This document shows positions 1 to 11,775 of a DNA stretch of 64,000 bases, one piece after another (within the stretch, counting starts at the first letter, position 1; every line of letters starts with the position of its first letter). The DNA is from Annona cherimola (taxonomy: Eukaryota; Streptophyta; Magnoliopsida; Magnoliales; Annonaceae): positions 125,396,564 through 125,460,563 of the forward strand of contig CM059971.1 in NCBI GenBank assembly GCA_030490835.1, read 5' to 3'. The notes below the pieces were generated by a model, which did not search any database, was not told where the DNA came from, and saw nothing but the letters and a program-made list of their open reading frames with translations. A program made the position numbers and the translations under genes.

Positions 1-439
1 TAAAATGATAGTGTGGAAAATCAGAATGTGATGCATACTTTTAACCGCCGATGATCCAGGTTGCTGACCCTTAGGATTTCCAACCAGGTCCGCTTTTTTG
101 TAATTGGGTCACGTACGAGCAGTGCCATGTAACTCGTATAAAATTTAAATTTTTTTATACTTGATGGAAAATTCAATCAATTTATTTTATTTAATATTAT
201 TTGTTTATTTAAAAGATTAAGTTTCATTCAAATCAAATATTTGCATGGTCACGCTACTCAAAAATTGGTATATTCATGTGTAAATTGGGAAAAATGTTTA
301 GATTCATTTAAATATATATTAGAAGATAATAATATTTTATAAAGTCATTTATTTGCATAGAAATGATAGTTTAGACGGTTTAGATGGTAAAAATATAATT
401 TTAAAAATAATATTCAACATTAAATCATTTTCTAATGTT

Positions 440-593
440 AAAAGGGCAGCCCGGTGCATCAAGCTCCCGCTATGCGCGGGGTCCGGGGAAGGGTCGGACC
501 ACATTGGGTCTATAGTACGCAACCTTACCTTGCATTTTTTGCAAGAGGCTGTTTCCACGACTCGAACCCGTGACCTCCAGGTCACACGGCGAC
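440..593 (-). mobile_element. Au-type SINE, 5'-truncated
   Basis: Read on the minus strand this is the body of the plant Au SINE: a B-box-like GGTTCGAGTC segment, the CAGCCTCTTGCA stretch, and the 3' end GTGCACCGGGCTGCCC followed by TTTT (AAAA on the plus strand at 440-443). The head of the element, containing the A box, is missing, so the copy is 5'-truncated. It is flanked by a perfect 18-bp direct repeat at 422-439 and 594-611, the mark of target-primed insertion. The lack of mismatches between the repeats suggests a fairly young insertion. Family assignment is from memory of the Au consensus. Confidence 0.88.
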
Positions 594-611
594 AAATCAT
601 TTTCTAATGTT

Positions 612-3038
612 GATTTTACATATTTACAGATGGGGCTTATGCACAGTGATGCAAGATGAATGAAAGGGTTTTTAACTCACTATAAATGAATTTTTGTGAA
701 TATATTTATAAAATTTGACTAATATTGCATCCGTCTTTGTAAGTTTGTAGAAATTATAAATATGCCTACAAAATTATATAAGTTTACAAATGTGTCCCTT
801 TGTTATGACATGTTAAATTTTTTTGTAAAATGACGATAATATTTTTTAACAATATATGATTCTTACAAATTTTTCAAATATTGTAAGTATATTTGTAAAA
901 TAATCTAAAATAATCATATAATTAAAAATATATAAAATAAGAAAATAGCAAAAATGTCTATAATAGTTGAAAACATTGCAAGTGTATTACTTAATTTAAA
1001 AGGTATTTTTGTCGTTTTATAAAAATCTAACTACTTCATAACAAAAAGGACAAACTTGCAAATTTATGCAAATATTGTGATTATATTTGCAATTTCGGCA
1101 AACTTAGGGACACGGATGTAGTATTGATTAAATTTCGTAGGCATATTTAGAAATTTTTTATTATAAATGATGTTGAATATAATATATAGAATAGATTTTT
1201 TTTTATCAATTATTAAAATATTCAAAATGAAAGAAGTTATGCAAAAGAGGCTTATTGTTGCATTAACGGGAACTGGAAATTTATGGGAATTGTTTTTGCG
1301 GAAATTTATCATCCTATTTCCTGCTCGCAATGTTAAGTCAGATCTCGTCCAATTCTTCCTCGCAGACATGTGAAGGCCTTGTTTTTTTTGCCTCGCGGGC
1401 TTCACTTTCCTTTAAAATATAAATAATCATGTACAATTTGAAAATTACTTAGATCAAAGCCTATATACGAATTAATTGGCAAATTTTAACCTTTCGAGTT
1501 TGTTTTGTTAGACGTTAACGGGAAAAATATTTTTTACTTGATTAGTTTCTCACTTACGGTTAAGCGACAGTAAAAATCTCGAGAAGATAAAACAGAAGGA
1601 AGTGAACCAGACTATTTCAATAATCAATATAGCTGATCATCTATCCGTGCATCTGGATATTTTATACTTGCACAAGTTTGAAATTTTTTTAGTAAATTTA
1701 AAAACCAAGTTGGCTCGAAGGTCTTCTTAATTAATTGTGCTCGGCAAACGTAAAAAATGACCACTGCATGCGTAGATAGCCAAGGGAAACCTTCTCACCC
1801 ACTTATCATAAAAAAAAAGAAAAGAAAAAAATGCCAAGAAGATTCCACGACATTTACTTAATTATTTATGGCATCATCCCCCAAAACTAATTTTTCTGGC
1901 GACTTGAAGGACGAATACATGAGACAGGCAGGAAAAAGGTTCAGTACGCCATCCATACATACCCAATATTCTCTTCTATTTACGATTCATCTGTTTCCAA
2001 GCAGAGGAAACCAATACTATTTCGAAGATAATAAAAATTTGACAAGCTATGTATTAGAAATCCAGTGACAACCTTTTATTGGAATTTCCGATTCCCTAAC
2101 AACGACATTAACTCGGAAACCATCAAAGGCAATTAATTAAGGGAATTCTGAATAAACTCAAAATAGGAAGAAGAACTCCCTAAATTTGTTGGTCTCTTTT
2201 TTGTTTTGAGCATTTTGAGAAAGTCAAAAAAATAGGAAGGAAAACTTCTTTTTAATTACTTTTAATCTCTCTCTTCGTTTTTTGTTTTTTTGCTTTTATC
2301 CACACAAATTTCCCCATACTGGTATACGTATTTTGAATCTTGATCCATATATTGCTTGTGAACATCGTTTTTGGGAAAGCAGTAGACCCACATTCTGCCA
2401 GGTACAACGTACCAATCGCTTAAAAAACTGAAATTCAGCCGCACTTCTTTCTTGTGGTTGACAACTGAAGCCTCCAGGGTTCATCCCTCAACGATCTTTT
2501 GCTGGTTTTCAACCCTCAAACCGTTGCCCCCATTCCTAGCAATCCTGACCGTTGCTCTGTTCTACGTTTTGCAAAAAAATTCTTTGAATCAACTCGCCTT
2601 CGGTTTATGACTAATTTGAGGCAGAATGAATCTATGATTAATTACTAATATTCCCATTAATCCAGACATCCCATGTGGACTACATTACAGGTGGAAACAT
2701 ACTATGGACAACTCTGTCCAAGTCTCAGGCAGGCAATTCAGATTTCAGAGCCACATGCATCCCAAAAAGACAGAATTTGCTGCAGGTATGGAAAGTCCAT
2801 GTGCAAATCTTCAAAGGCTACCAAACCCAAGAAGAAAAAGATCAGATCCAACAATAATGGTTGCCCAACCTCAATTTTTTAAATTATAATAAATTTATGT
2901 TAATTATATTAGTAAAAGAAGAAAAGCCCATAATTTTGGTCTAGTGACTCTAGTCAAATGCATTCTATCTCATTGGCATGAAGGAAAAAGCTAAGGAAGT
3001 GGCTTAAGACCTATCCCACTAACACACGCGACACAGAT
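612..3038. other. AT-rich intergenic DNA with one degenerate inverted-repeat element
   Basis: No convincing gene is visible; the ORFs present are short, overlapping and low-complexity. About 716-1128 is bounded by imperfect inverted repeats: a CATCCGT segment followed by GTAAGTTTG near 730, and its complement GGATGTAGTATTG near 1117. It looks like an old non-autonomous DNA transposon. About 2,250-2,900 is slightly less AT-rich and also carries no recognisable protein. The last 150 bases before the glycosyltransferase start presumably hold its promoter, but no clear TATA element can be named. Confidence 0.5.
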
Positions 3039-4478
3039 ATGGCGCTCAAGCCTCACCAGACCTCCAGACCACATCTCAGTCTCACTATGCGGCCCACCAC
3101 CATTCTCACCTCTGCCGTCGTCCTCACCACCTTCTTCTTTCTCTCTTTCCACCCCACATACCATCTGCCAGAGCCTTTTCACCGACCATCCCAACTTAGC
3201 TTCCGCGGCGATCTCCGCGACGCGCGGTTTGAGTGGAACAAGCTCTGTTTCGGCCCCGCCCCAGGGAACAAGCTCAGGCTTGCGGTCTTCTCGAAGAAAT
3301 GGCCGGTGGGTGCAGTTCCCGGTGGCATGGAGCGCCACGCCCACACCCTGTTTACAGAGCTAGCAGATAGAGGCCACCAAGTCCATGTCTTCACCGTCCC
3401 ATCCGACCGACAGCACCGGCAAGACGTCGTCGACGGGAACCTGTACGTGCATTTCGCCACCAGCGATTCCGGCACACTCAATTGCTCTTTGGCTGTGGAT
3501 ATGTTCCACCGAGAAAACGACGCCAGCCCATTCGACTACGTCCACACGGAGAGCGTGTCGCTGCCGCCATGGCGCGCCAGGCATCTCCCCAACGTGGCTG
3601 CGACGTGGCATGGGATCTGGTACGAGATTATGCACTCGACTCTCTTCGAGAATCTCTTGTGGGGGGCGGCGGACTCGGACCAGAAGCTCAGCGAAGCGAT
3701 GCCGCGGCTGGTGGAAGAGATCAGATTCTTCTCCAAGTACACGCAGCACATATGCATCAGCGACAGCGCCGGAGACATCCTCACCAACGTCTATCAGCTT
3801 TCCCCTCGAAACGTCCACGTCATCCTCAACGGCGTAGACCACAAGCAGTTCGCGCACGACCCCATCTCCGGCGTACGCTTCCGAGCCAAGCACGGCGTCG
3901 CGGAGAACGCGACGCTGGTGATGGGCGTCGCCGGGCGCTTGGTCAGGGACAAAGGCCATCCATTGCTGTACGAGGCGTTCTCCGTCCTTCGCCTGCGCCA
4001 CCCGGGCGTAGTCCTCCTGGTTGCCGGCTCCGGCCCATGGGCGAGGCGATACGAAGAGCTGGAACCCCACGTGAAGGTTGTCGGCGCCTTGAGCCCGTCG
4101 GAGCTGTCGGAGTTCTACAATGCAATCGACGTGTTTGTGAATCCAACGGTGAGGCCGCAGGGGCTGGACCTGACGTTGACTGAAGCGATGCACTGCGGGA
4201 AACCGGTGATGGCTCCGAACTTCCCAAGCATAAGGGGCACCGTGGTGGTGAACGATGGGCTAGGGTATACGTTTTCTCCCAACGTAGAGTCGTTGATAGA
4301 TGCCTTGGAGCGAGCCATAAGAGATGGCCCAGTGGTGTTGAAGGAGAAGGGGATGGCTTGCAAGGAGCATGCGCTGTCCATGTTCACCGCTGCAAAGATG
4401 GCATCGGCATACGAGAGATTCTTCCTCTGCATGAAAGACAGAAACTACTGTCAATACCCACTTCAATCTGATTGCTAG
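3039..4478 (+). CDS. Family-4 (GT-B) glycosyltransferase, single exon, type II membrane protein
   Basis: Encodes 479 residues without introns. It resembles the plant single-exon proteins annotated as UDP-glycosyltransferase superfamily (At1g75420/At1g19710 type), probably Golgi or ER-lumenal; donor and acceptor are unknown. A short cytosolic tail is followed by one hydrophobic anchor (about residues 20-38). The N-terminal Rossmann half opens with LRLAVFSKKWPVGAVPGGME (79-98), the usual glycine-rich start of GT4 enzymes. The C-terminal half carries GRLVRDKG (299-306), AGSGPWARRY (329-338) and RPQGLDLTLTEAMHCGKPVM (372-391), the nucleotide-sugar region, with the catalytic-type Glu at 382. The position eight residues earlier, normally the first acid of the E-x7-E motif, is Gln374. 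Met1 gives the longest frame; Met17 (codon 3087-3089) is an alternative that keeps the anchor. The coding region is much richer in GC than its surroundings. Confidence is high for family and low for substrate. Confidence 0.93.
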   Translation: MALKPHQTSRPHLSLTMRPTTILTSAVVLTTFFFLSFHPTYHLPEPFHRPSQLSFRGDLRDARFEWNKLCFGPAPGNKLRLAVFSKKWPVGAVPGGMERHAHTLFTELADRGHQVHVFTVPSDRQHRQDVVDGNLYVHFATSDSGTLNCSLAVDMFHRENDASPFDYVHTESVSLPPWRARHLPNVAATWHGIWYEIMHSTLFENLLWGAADSDQKLSEAMPRLVEEIRFFSKYTQHICISDSAGDILTNVYQLSPRNVHVILNGVDHKQFAHDPISGVRFRAKHGVAENATLVMGVAGRLVRDKGHPLLYEAFSVLRLRHPGVVLLVAGSGPWARRYEELEPHVKVVGALSPSELSEFYNAIDVFVNPTVRPQGLDLTLTEAMHCGKPVMAPNFPSIRGTVVVNDGLGYTFSPNVESLIDALERAIRDGPVVLKEKGMACKEHALSMFTAAKMASAYERFFLCMKDRNYCQYPLQSDC

Positions 4479-6136
4479 CAATCCACCAATCATACTGGTT
4501 TTTTCTTTCGTCTTTCTTTCCATTTAATTTTTTTTTTTTTTACAAGGCACATAATGCCTATACTAGGTTTTCTTGTTCCTCCCAATTTTCTTTTTTTGAA
4601 ATCTGTTAAAATTTCATTCAATTATGTTGCTATATACGTGGTACGTCGTGGGTTTTACTCCTCAGAGCCTTCAATCCTCTTAAGCAAGTGATGCAGGTTT
4701 GAAACCCGACGTAACCCGACGTAGAAGTTTTATCTTCCTTTTAATATTTAAGATCTCGTGATATATTTGTGAGCATGTAGCTTTTCTATTTCAATCTTAT
4801 AAAAGTTGTCTCCTACATGATTGTAAGATGCAGCGAGACGTAATGTAAAATGTCTCAATAAGAAAGGGCCGACCTTGGGCTAGGCAAACATAAAACTTCT
4901 CGTTTTTAAACTAATATTCTAAAGCCTAAGTGAAGCTTTTTAAGTTGAGTATTGTAACCAATCACAAGCTTGCCACAGCACAGATCTCCAGTTGTACTTG
5001 CCATTATAAAAAATTGCGTGGCACAGAATCCCCAAGAGATGGTGATCTAGGCTTAAAAGTTATGTGCACGTCTACTTATCTCACGGGATCTCGAGCCTCT
5101 CTGGCTCGATTCCTGAGATCGTTTAGTTATAACGAGCGCCATGATAGCTAATCTGATCCACAAGTAGCCTATCAACACCAACCGACATGCAATGGGTGTG
5201 CATTTTCGGCTGCACTAATAAAAGTTCCGCCCTTTTCAGTCCTCTTTCCTAGTATTTGCCACGAATGCAAACTTGTATTATATACAGTAGCAAGATTTTG
5301 GTTTACCAGAACAGATGTCGTTCAATATAATTAATTGTGGTATTATATGTAGCATAATTTTGGCTTTATGTAAATGGAATTGGATACAATTGAACATACA
5401 TATCTGTAGAGGTCTAATCAAAATCACATCTCCCGAATGCCCTCATACCACTCTTTACATTGCCATTTCTTTCCAAAAGAACCGAGCTTCATCACCCATC
5501 AACCTACAAATCTTCCTAAAAATATGGAATTACAACTAACAGCCTAGTCGGCTCATAAAAAGAAGAAGAGTCCACACCAGACTCAAGACTTCCATAGTTG
5601 CTACAATTCTATTCCTTTCATAATTTTGAGATATCCTAATCATGTTAGGAAATCATCTCCACAAATCTGTAAACGTATGAAGATCCACTTTGGACTTTTA
5701 CAATATCCATAAAAATAATTTGAGCCCATCATTGATATACTAGGGATAAAATTGAAATGAAGAAAAAAGTAAGGTAATTATATAAAAAGATACGAGAAAT
5801 GATTGAAATATAAAAATAAAATGAAAAAAGAAGGACATTTTGGTGTTGACTCTTACATTTTTATTCTCTTCTAAATAAACACACCCATGATATATACTAT
5901 AAGATTATACAATTTCTCAATTAATTTCCTTATGAACTAATTTTCAATTAGCTATAAAAATTTACATCAATAATCTTAGACATCATATCAATTCACAAAA
6001 CAGTATCTTAAATACGAGTACAAAAATTAGAGAAATTTATTTAATTCTCTCTACGAGAATGACAACACTCAAACTTTAGGCCTATGAAATACTAAATTAT
6101 CTATACGTCGATCAAGTTATATGGGTTAGTAAATGT
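4479..6136. other. Intergenic region downstream of the glycosyltransferase
   Basis: Starts with the 3' flank of the glycosyltransferase gene, including a T-rich run near 4,525-4,545. The rest is AT-rich with only short ORFs that have no recognisable motifs. No RNA gene and no clear transposon ends were found. Confidence 0.4.
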
Positions 6137-6534
6137 GAGAAGCGACCCTGTTAGTCCGGGTTAAATAAATGCCCTGCTTAGCCTACATTAAAAAAATCCA
6201 TTTAAAAATATTTTTTTGTTTTTTCTTCGCACACCTATTTATCTAAGTGTATTTAACGTATAAATCAAGTTTTACTATTTTTGGATATGTGTATATAGTT
6301 TTTTGAGATTTTTAAATATCTATGTGTATATATATATGATTAAAATACCTCTATGTTTCAAAAATCTTAAAAACTATATAAATATATCGAAAAATAGTAA
6401 AAATTAGTTTATATGTTAAATATACTTAGATAAACAAGCGTGTGAAGAAAAAATAAAAAAATATTTTTAAATGAGTTTTTTGAGGTAGGGTAAGTAGGGC
6501 ATTCGGTTAGCCTGGGCTAACAAGAGCATTTCTC
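6137..6534. mobile_element. Foldback (Mutator-like) MITE
   Basis: The two halves are near-complementary along the whole length. The outer arms read GAGAAGCGACCCTGTTAG on the left and CTAACAAGAGCATTTCTC on the right; the inner arms contain AAGTTTTACTATTTTTGG and its complement, with the hairpin centre near 6,335. Flanking bases are only weakly alike (TAGTAAATG and TAGCGGATG), so this copy is probably old. It shares its inner core with the elements at 10830, 14357, 36096, 41749, 51051 and 56500. Confidence 0.72.
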
Positions 6535-7327
6535 TAGCGGATGCATACTCAAAGCATATTTATATTTTTACATAAAAAAGCATATTTATATATTAATAGG
6601 CCACTACTCACGAGCCCAAGTCTAGTTAGTTAAAAAATGTAGGTTCATCATATAAGCAATTTTATATGACTTTGACTAATCAACTTACAAAAATTTAGAA
6701 TTCTTATAATTGCAAATACTTATTGCCTTCGAATGGTGTCATTTCGTCAAATACTTTTTTTTTTACATCAAATGCAGCTAAAAATAATATTTAATAAATT
6801 GGGCTATGCTTCTAAGTATTGAGGAGGAATTCTCATACTCATCAGGGACGACAGGACGGCATGACAACGGGTCCTTTTTCGTCCGAGAAAATAGCAAATC
6901 TTAAGTACATCTGTTGCAGATTTATCAGAACATAATATTACCGGTAATAGTAACCATAAAAAAATATCTGTAATAGTATCGGTTGGCAAAATATTGCTAG
7001 AGTTGAAATTTGTTATAATGTTAAAGCAACCCAAATCTAACTAAACAAGATCATTGTAGGCTAATTATTTCATATTGGTGATGAATCATGCACTTCTTAA
7101 GGGATGGATTAATAGGCAAATGAACACATGGGAGGCCATCCGTAAATCTGACGGTGGGTGTGTCGACTATTTTTTTAATGGATATTGATATATTTTCTAA
7201 TTAAACTTTTGAGATATTTTTATAAATTTTTTATAATATTCTAACATAGAACTAATAATATCTCTAATTAGACATTTTTATAAAATTCTAATACATAACT
7301 AATAATATCTCTAATTTTATCCATACG

Positions 7328-9524
7328 TAGGGGTGAAACTTGGGTAGGGTAGGTTCGGGTAGGGGTCGACTATACTCTTACCCTATTTTCAAAAATTTCT
7401 ACCCTGCCTTATTTTAGACTGGTCGGTTCTATACTTATCCTACCCTATTTTCAAGAGCGGGCCGGTTCCGGCTCCAAATCGGTTCAAAGAAATATATATA
7501 ATCATGTTCATCTATTACATATCTATAAGATGGTTGCTTTTAGAAATGATTTGCTAGAGGCAACCCAAAAAAATCTGTACAAACAGTTTGACCACACTGG
7601 AAAAAAATTAGAACTATCTATATTTGCAATGCTAAGGTTCATGGAACCGCACAAGAGACTTGTTTGAGCAGTATAAGACAATTAGTATTGTGAAAAAAAT
7701 CAGCAAAAATCAACGCTTTATTAACACAAATCAAAAATAAAACAAAGTAGAGATTCTACTTGGCAAATAACAGAACATATGACACAGTCATTTGTTGAGA
7801 AATGCTAGTGTCTGAAACACCCTACAAATAGAATAACAAGGTGAAACCCAATTGGCATTTTGTGAATATAGTAACATTAGATCTAAATTGATAACTCCAA
7901 CTGATTAACATTTCAACCATAATACATTTTTAAACCTCCAAAAACATAATGAAGAAAAGAAACTATTATTTTAGTGGTGCAAGCTAGGATGGAAGACAAC
8001 TGGATTTAGAACCTCAAAACTTTTATTAAAATGATGCAACTAAAAATAAGTAAAGTCAAAGAGTTTATTGTCAGATATTGAGGTTGCAAATAATACAAAA
8101 CAAAAGAAAAAACCCAATGCATATTATGGCTACAGCTCCAATTTATCTCCCATCAATCCACCATCCACAAGATAACCTAGTTTAAACAACTTCATGTCGT
8201 TTTTTTGCGGAAACTGCACTTTATGTATGAGATTCAACATGAATGGTGAGATTATGAATTATGAACAGATTTAGCAATAGGCATGTAATAGAAAGAAATA
8301 ACATCAAGATTCAGAAATCATATTTTCATTGATTGGAGAAAGCACACCAGAGGATGATTCCTCTATTAATCAAACTGACACATAAATACATAAAAATGAC
8401 AAGCAAGGTTATTAGAATAACAGTTTTAGCACCTAGCAACAATAGCACATGCTTCCATGCGATGGACTCTAATTACCGCTAAGCTGAACTTCCCAGCTAT
8501 CCTCCTTGCTTTCTACACACCAGTTGCATCATAATTACGTAGAGAAATTTCAGTTTGATGATGGTTTCAGCATAGCCAATCCTGATTGCGGCAAAAAGTT
8601 TGTAAAATTCTGCTACATTACCATGAAGGCAAAGGCTCGAACCAAGACTTATTATAATATCAAATGCAGAAAGATCTATCCTAGTTAACTTCGCATTCTC
8701 TATTGTTCGTTTGACAACCTGGAAAAAAGAAGACATGCATTATCTCATTTGGGACAACAACATCAATGACGGAAAGAAACCAGCTAAATCAAGCTTTTAT
8801 AAAAGAACTCATTCATTGTGTAACCCAGTCAATGGCTTGAGCTTGAGCTTCTTGTACTATTTTTGGAGCAGCGCCTCCATAATGTGAGAGTATATTTGAA
8901 ATCGATGGAAAGGCAACTCTGAGGACCTATTCGAAGTAGATTTGAAACCAAGTAGAAATCCTAGCTAAAATGATTTGGGGTTGGATGTGTGTAAGTTAGG
9001 GATTTGGTGCTCAAGGAGAGGAGAAGTGCGAAAGGGAATAAAAGCACCGGAGGGGAGAGGGGTGGAGGAGAGAGGAGCACCAAATAAAAGGGGGTTGAGG
9101 AGAGAGACGCTAGATGGTAGAGGTGTTAGAGGGGAGAGAAGCCGGAGATTCACGTGGCAGGTGGCAGCTGTGGGCTGCGACTAGGGTGACAGCAGATGGC
9201 TGCTAGGGTTTTTGAGTTCAGGGAAATGAAAATTGCGAAAGAGGAGATTTGAATGGAAGTCATGAGTCACCTGCGAGTTCGCTAGGTTATTAGAATATTC
9301 AATGTTATAAAATATATGATATAATATTATATATTATATAGTTTATATGCAATCCGAGTCGGTTATGGGTACCCGACCCCTAGAATCAACCCAACTCGAA
9401 GTTCAGCAGGTATTTTATATCCGGAACCGAACCAACCCTATGGGTATATATATGGGAGCAGAACCCACCTGATTTGGGATATCCAGCGGGTCGACGCGGG
9501 TACTGGGACCAAGTTTCACCCCAA
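7328..9524. mobile_element. Non-autonomous hAT-like element carrying exon-like gene fragments
   Basis: The left end is TAGGGGTGAAACTTGG; the right end is the inverted match CCAAGTTTCACCCC followed by AA. The flanking octamers TCCATACG (7320-7327) and TGCATACT (9525-9532) agree at six of eight positions, which suits an old 8-bp hAT duplication. The subterminal regions are rich in GGGTAGGG and GGGTCG repeats. No transposase is visible. The interior, on the minus strand, holds at least two stretches that look like exons with splice sites (8825-8926 and about 8622-8718), so the element may have captured part of a host gene. The matching place in unit B lacks the element. Confidence 0.7.
8622..8926 (-). 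pseudogene. Exon-like fragments of an unidentified host gene inside the hAT element
   Basis: Minus-strand 8926-8825 is an open 102-base block (34 codons) preceded by an AG acceptor and followed by a GT donor. It reads VLRVAFPSISNILSHYGG and ends in QAQAIDW. A second block begins at 8718 after TTTTTTCCAG, reads VVKRTIENAKLTRIDLSAFD, and ends at a GT near 8621. The two join in phase. The residue composition looks like real protein rather than AT-rich noise, but I do not recognise the family. No start codon or complete gene is present, so this is best read as a captured fragment. Alternatives are chance ORFs or remnants of an earlier gene at this site. Confidence 0.4.
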
Positions 9525-10258
9525 TGCATACTATGGACACTCCCTTCGAGAGACTAATACCACCTACTCCGTTTACCGATTTTACGCTATCTTTTTTTAT
9601 TACCCCTGCTGTGTGCTTCGAACACGCACCCAGCTTTTCTTATACGAGACAAGTCGTTCAATGTATAAATCACGTTGTCCAACAAAAGCACAATCCAAGT
9701 ACCCTTGTTGTGCCTTTGGACAAGCACCAAAAGCGACGTGGGACGCGGGATAGAAGTAAATCCATCAAAAATCCCACGTCCTAATGATTGGCGTCGGTAA
9801 AAGTCCTTTCCCCTCCGTCCATTCCGAGCTCTTCCGACGATAATTTGCAAATATATTTATTTCGACTATAATTATAAATATATTTACATAATTTTAGAAA
9901 TTATAAATAGGTTAAAAAATTTAAAAATTATAAATAATTTAGTTTGACCATAGTTTCAAATACATCCATGCCATTATAAGACCATTAATGCATTGTTATA
10001 ATGTGAGTATATTTGTAAAAGATATGCACACTATATAAGTATATTTGTAAAAACTAAATATATATACATAATTTCTGAAATTGTAAATATATCTCCGTAG
10101 TTTATGTATTGCAATTATGGTCAAACAAGATAAAAATTATTTGTAATTTCTAAAACTATGCGAGTATATTTTCAATTATGATTAAATTAAATGAATATAT
10201 TTACAAATTACTCCTTTTCAGGTCATTTCTACTGAATGTGCTTCCACATATGATTCCC

Positions 10259-10536
10259 ACTGCCAAACAATCTCTGCTCATTTAGTCATAGCTGCCAAAA
10301 TGAGATTGTTAGTTAGCGCTGTGTCTAATGCTTGAATCCCTCTGGTAGAGATTTCGAGCTAAAATTAGTGGTGGGGCAGTTTGCCCCCCTTCACTTGTGT
10401 TGGGAGCAGGTAGTCTCTTTTAATAGGTGGAACTTGTAGTCTTTAGAGTAAAATTGATGGAGCTAGTTGTCTCCGGAATGAATGAACTTGTTGTGTAATA
10501 TTTAATATCAATGTAAAATACTAATAAAAAAAAGAC
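10259..10536 (+). mobile_element. Poly-A-tailed retroposon, 5'-truncated (possible LINE end)
   Basis: The 278-bp insertion ends in AATAAAAAAAA and is flanked by ATGATTCCC at 10250-10258 and 10537-10545. The duplicated neighbour (unit B near 15,155) reads straight through the site as AGATATAATTCCCACC, an empty site. The first codons can be read SAHLVIAAKMRLLVSAVSNA before a stop, which faintly recalls the C-terminal end of the RNase H domain of plant LINEs. That identification is weak. Confidence 0.62.
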
Positions 10537-10829
10537 ATGATTCCCGCGTAATGAAATGGACCCATACACGCTTGAAAGAGCCAAACTTGCTGTGCATGTG
10601 TGGCTGTGTCAGTGGCCCAAAAGAATCATATAAATAATTAAAGCAACAGTTGATCCATGTCAAAGAATGCGGTTGATCAACTCATTGTAGCAGCCCATAG
10701 ATTGAATGGTCTGGATCATCAACACGCAAACTTTATATATGCCGATTACGACTCTGTCCGATGCATGCAGGCCCAGACCTGAATTTTGTTGGCATGTAAG
10801 ACAATAAGTGATTAGGGCGTCAGATTAAT

Positions 10830-11205
10830 GGGATGCGATCTCATGCACTACGGAGCAGTTTGACTGCTCCCGGGTGCATACACCTGTTTTTTTTTGTTTT
10901 TAAAAATTTTTTTTTTTTAAAATGTTAATATAGGTGTATTAAACAGGTGTATAAATTTTTACCATTTTTGGAGTATTTTAGATATTTATTTTTAATTTTT
11001 GAAAATCAGTGGCATTTTAGGTAATTTTAAATTACTAAAATGCCACTGATTTTCAAAAATAAAAAATAAAAATCTAAAAATCTCCAAAAATGGTAAAAAT
11101 TTATATACATGTTCAATACACTTGGGCTAACAAGTTTATGAAATTTTTTTTTTAAAAAAATAAAAAAAATAAGTGTATGCACCTGGGAGCAGGAGATCGC
11201 ATCCC
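10830..11205. mobile_element. Mutator-like foldback MITE with 9-bp TSD
   Basis: A 376-bp near-perfect hairpin. The ends GGGATGCGATCTC and GAGATCGCATCCC are exact inverted copies, and the complementarity runs to a centre near 11,030. It is flanked by the 9-bp duplication CAGATTAAT (10821-10829 and 11206-11214), typical of Mutator-like elements. Unit B has the empty site (GTCGGATTAATTAG near 15,467), so insertion boundaries and timing after duplication are both supported. No coding capacity. Confidence 0.93.
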
Positions 11206-11775
11206 CAGATTAATTAGTTTGAAATATCCTCTGGGCAAGTGTTGCATGTGGGAGCAATCCTAGCAGTAGGATGGAGAGAGCCATCATCACCAGCCACAAG
11301 CGAGATAATTAATTTAAATTTAGGAAAGAATATCTATTAAATAGAGAAATATCTTATTAACGTGAAGATCCATGGAGATACATAACTGCCAGCCCTCGAC
11401 AGGGTAAAATACCATTATCATCTTCTTCACCACCACTGTCACTGTACTAGCTTTTGCTTGCTGCCTCACCCACGCAAGAGGGAATGCCAATTCCGGATGC
11501 TCCATCTTCAATTACTGCTAGCAATGCTGCACATGCATGTGTGAGATCAATCGAAGACTCAATTAGAGAAATGACTCTGGAGATGTAGAAGCATTTTCTT
11601 CACCTCACAATATAAATTTTTGTTCATTTTATATCTCAATATTTATCAAGGTCTTGGATCATGCACGCCTGTGTGCTATGCTGGCAGAGGCCAGAGCAAA
11701 GTGATTTTACGATGGGGTGGTGGACCCGGTCTGAAGCCAGCATTCCTCAGGACACCAACGAGGTTAGGTAACTAG

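Noticed and set aside
540..590. tRNA-like segment (reverse complement contains GGTTCGAGTC)
   Set aside because: It is the B-box part of the SINE at 440-593. There is no acceptor stem or anticodon arm for a tRNA gene.
3360..4193. Long ORFs antisense to the glycosyltransferase (up to 277 codons)
   Set aside because: They are shadows of a GC-rich coding region. The sense frame alone has the conserved motifs.
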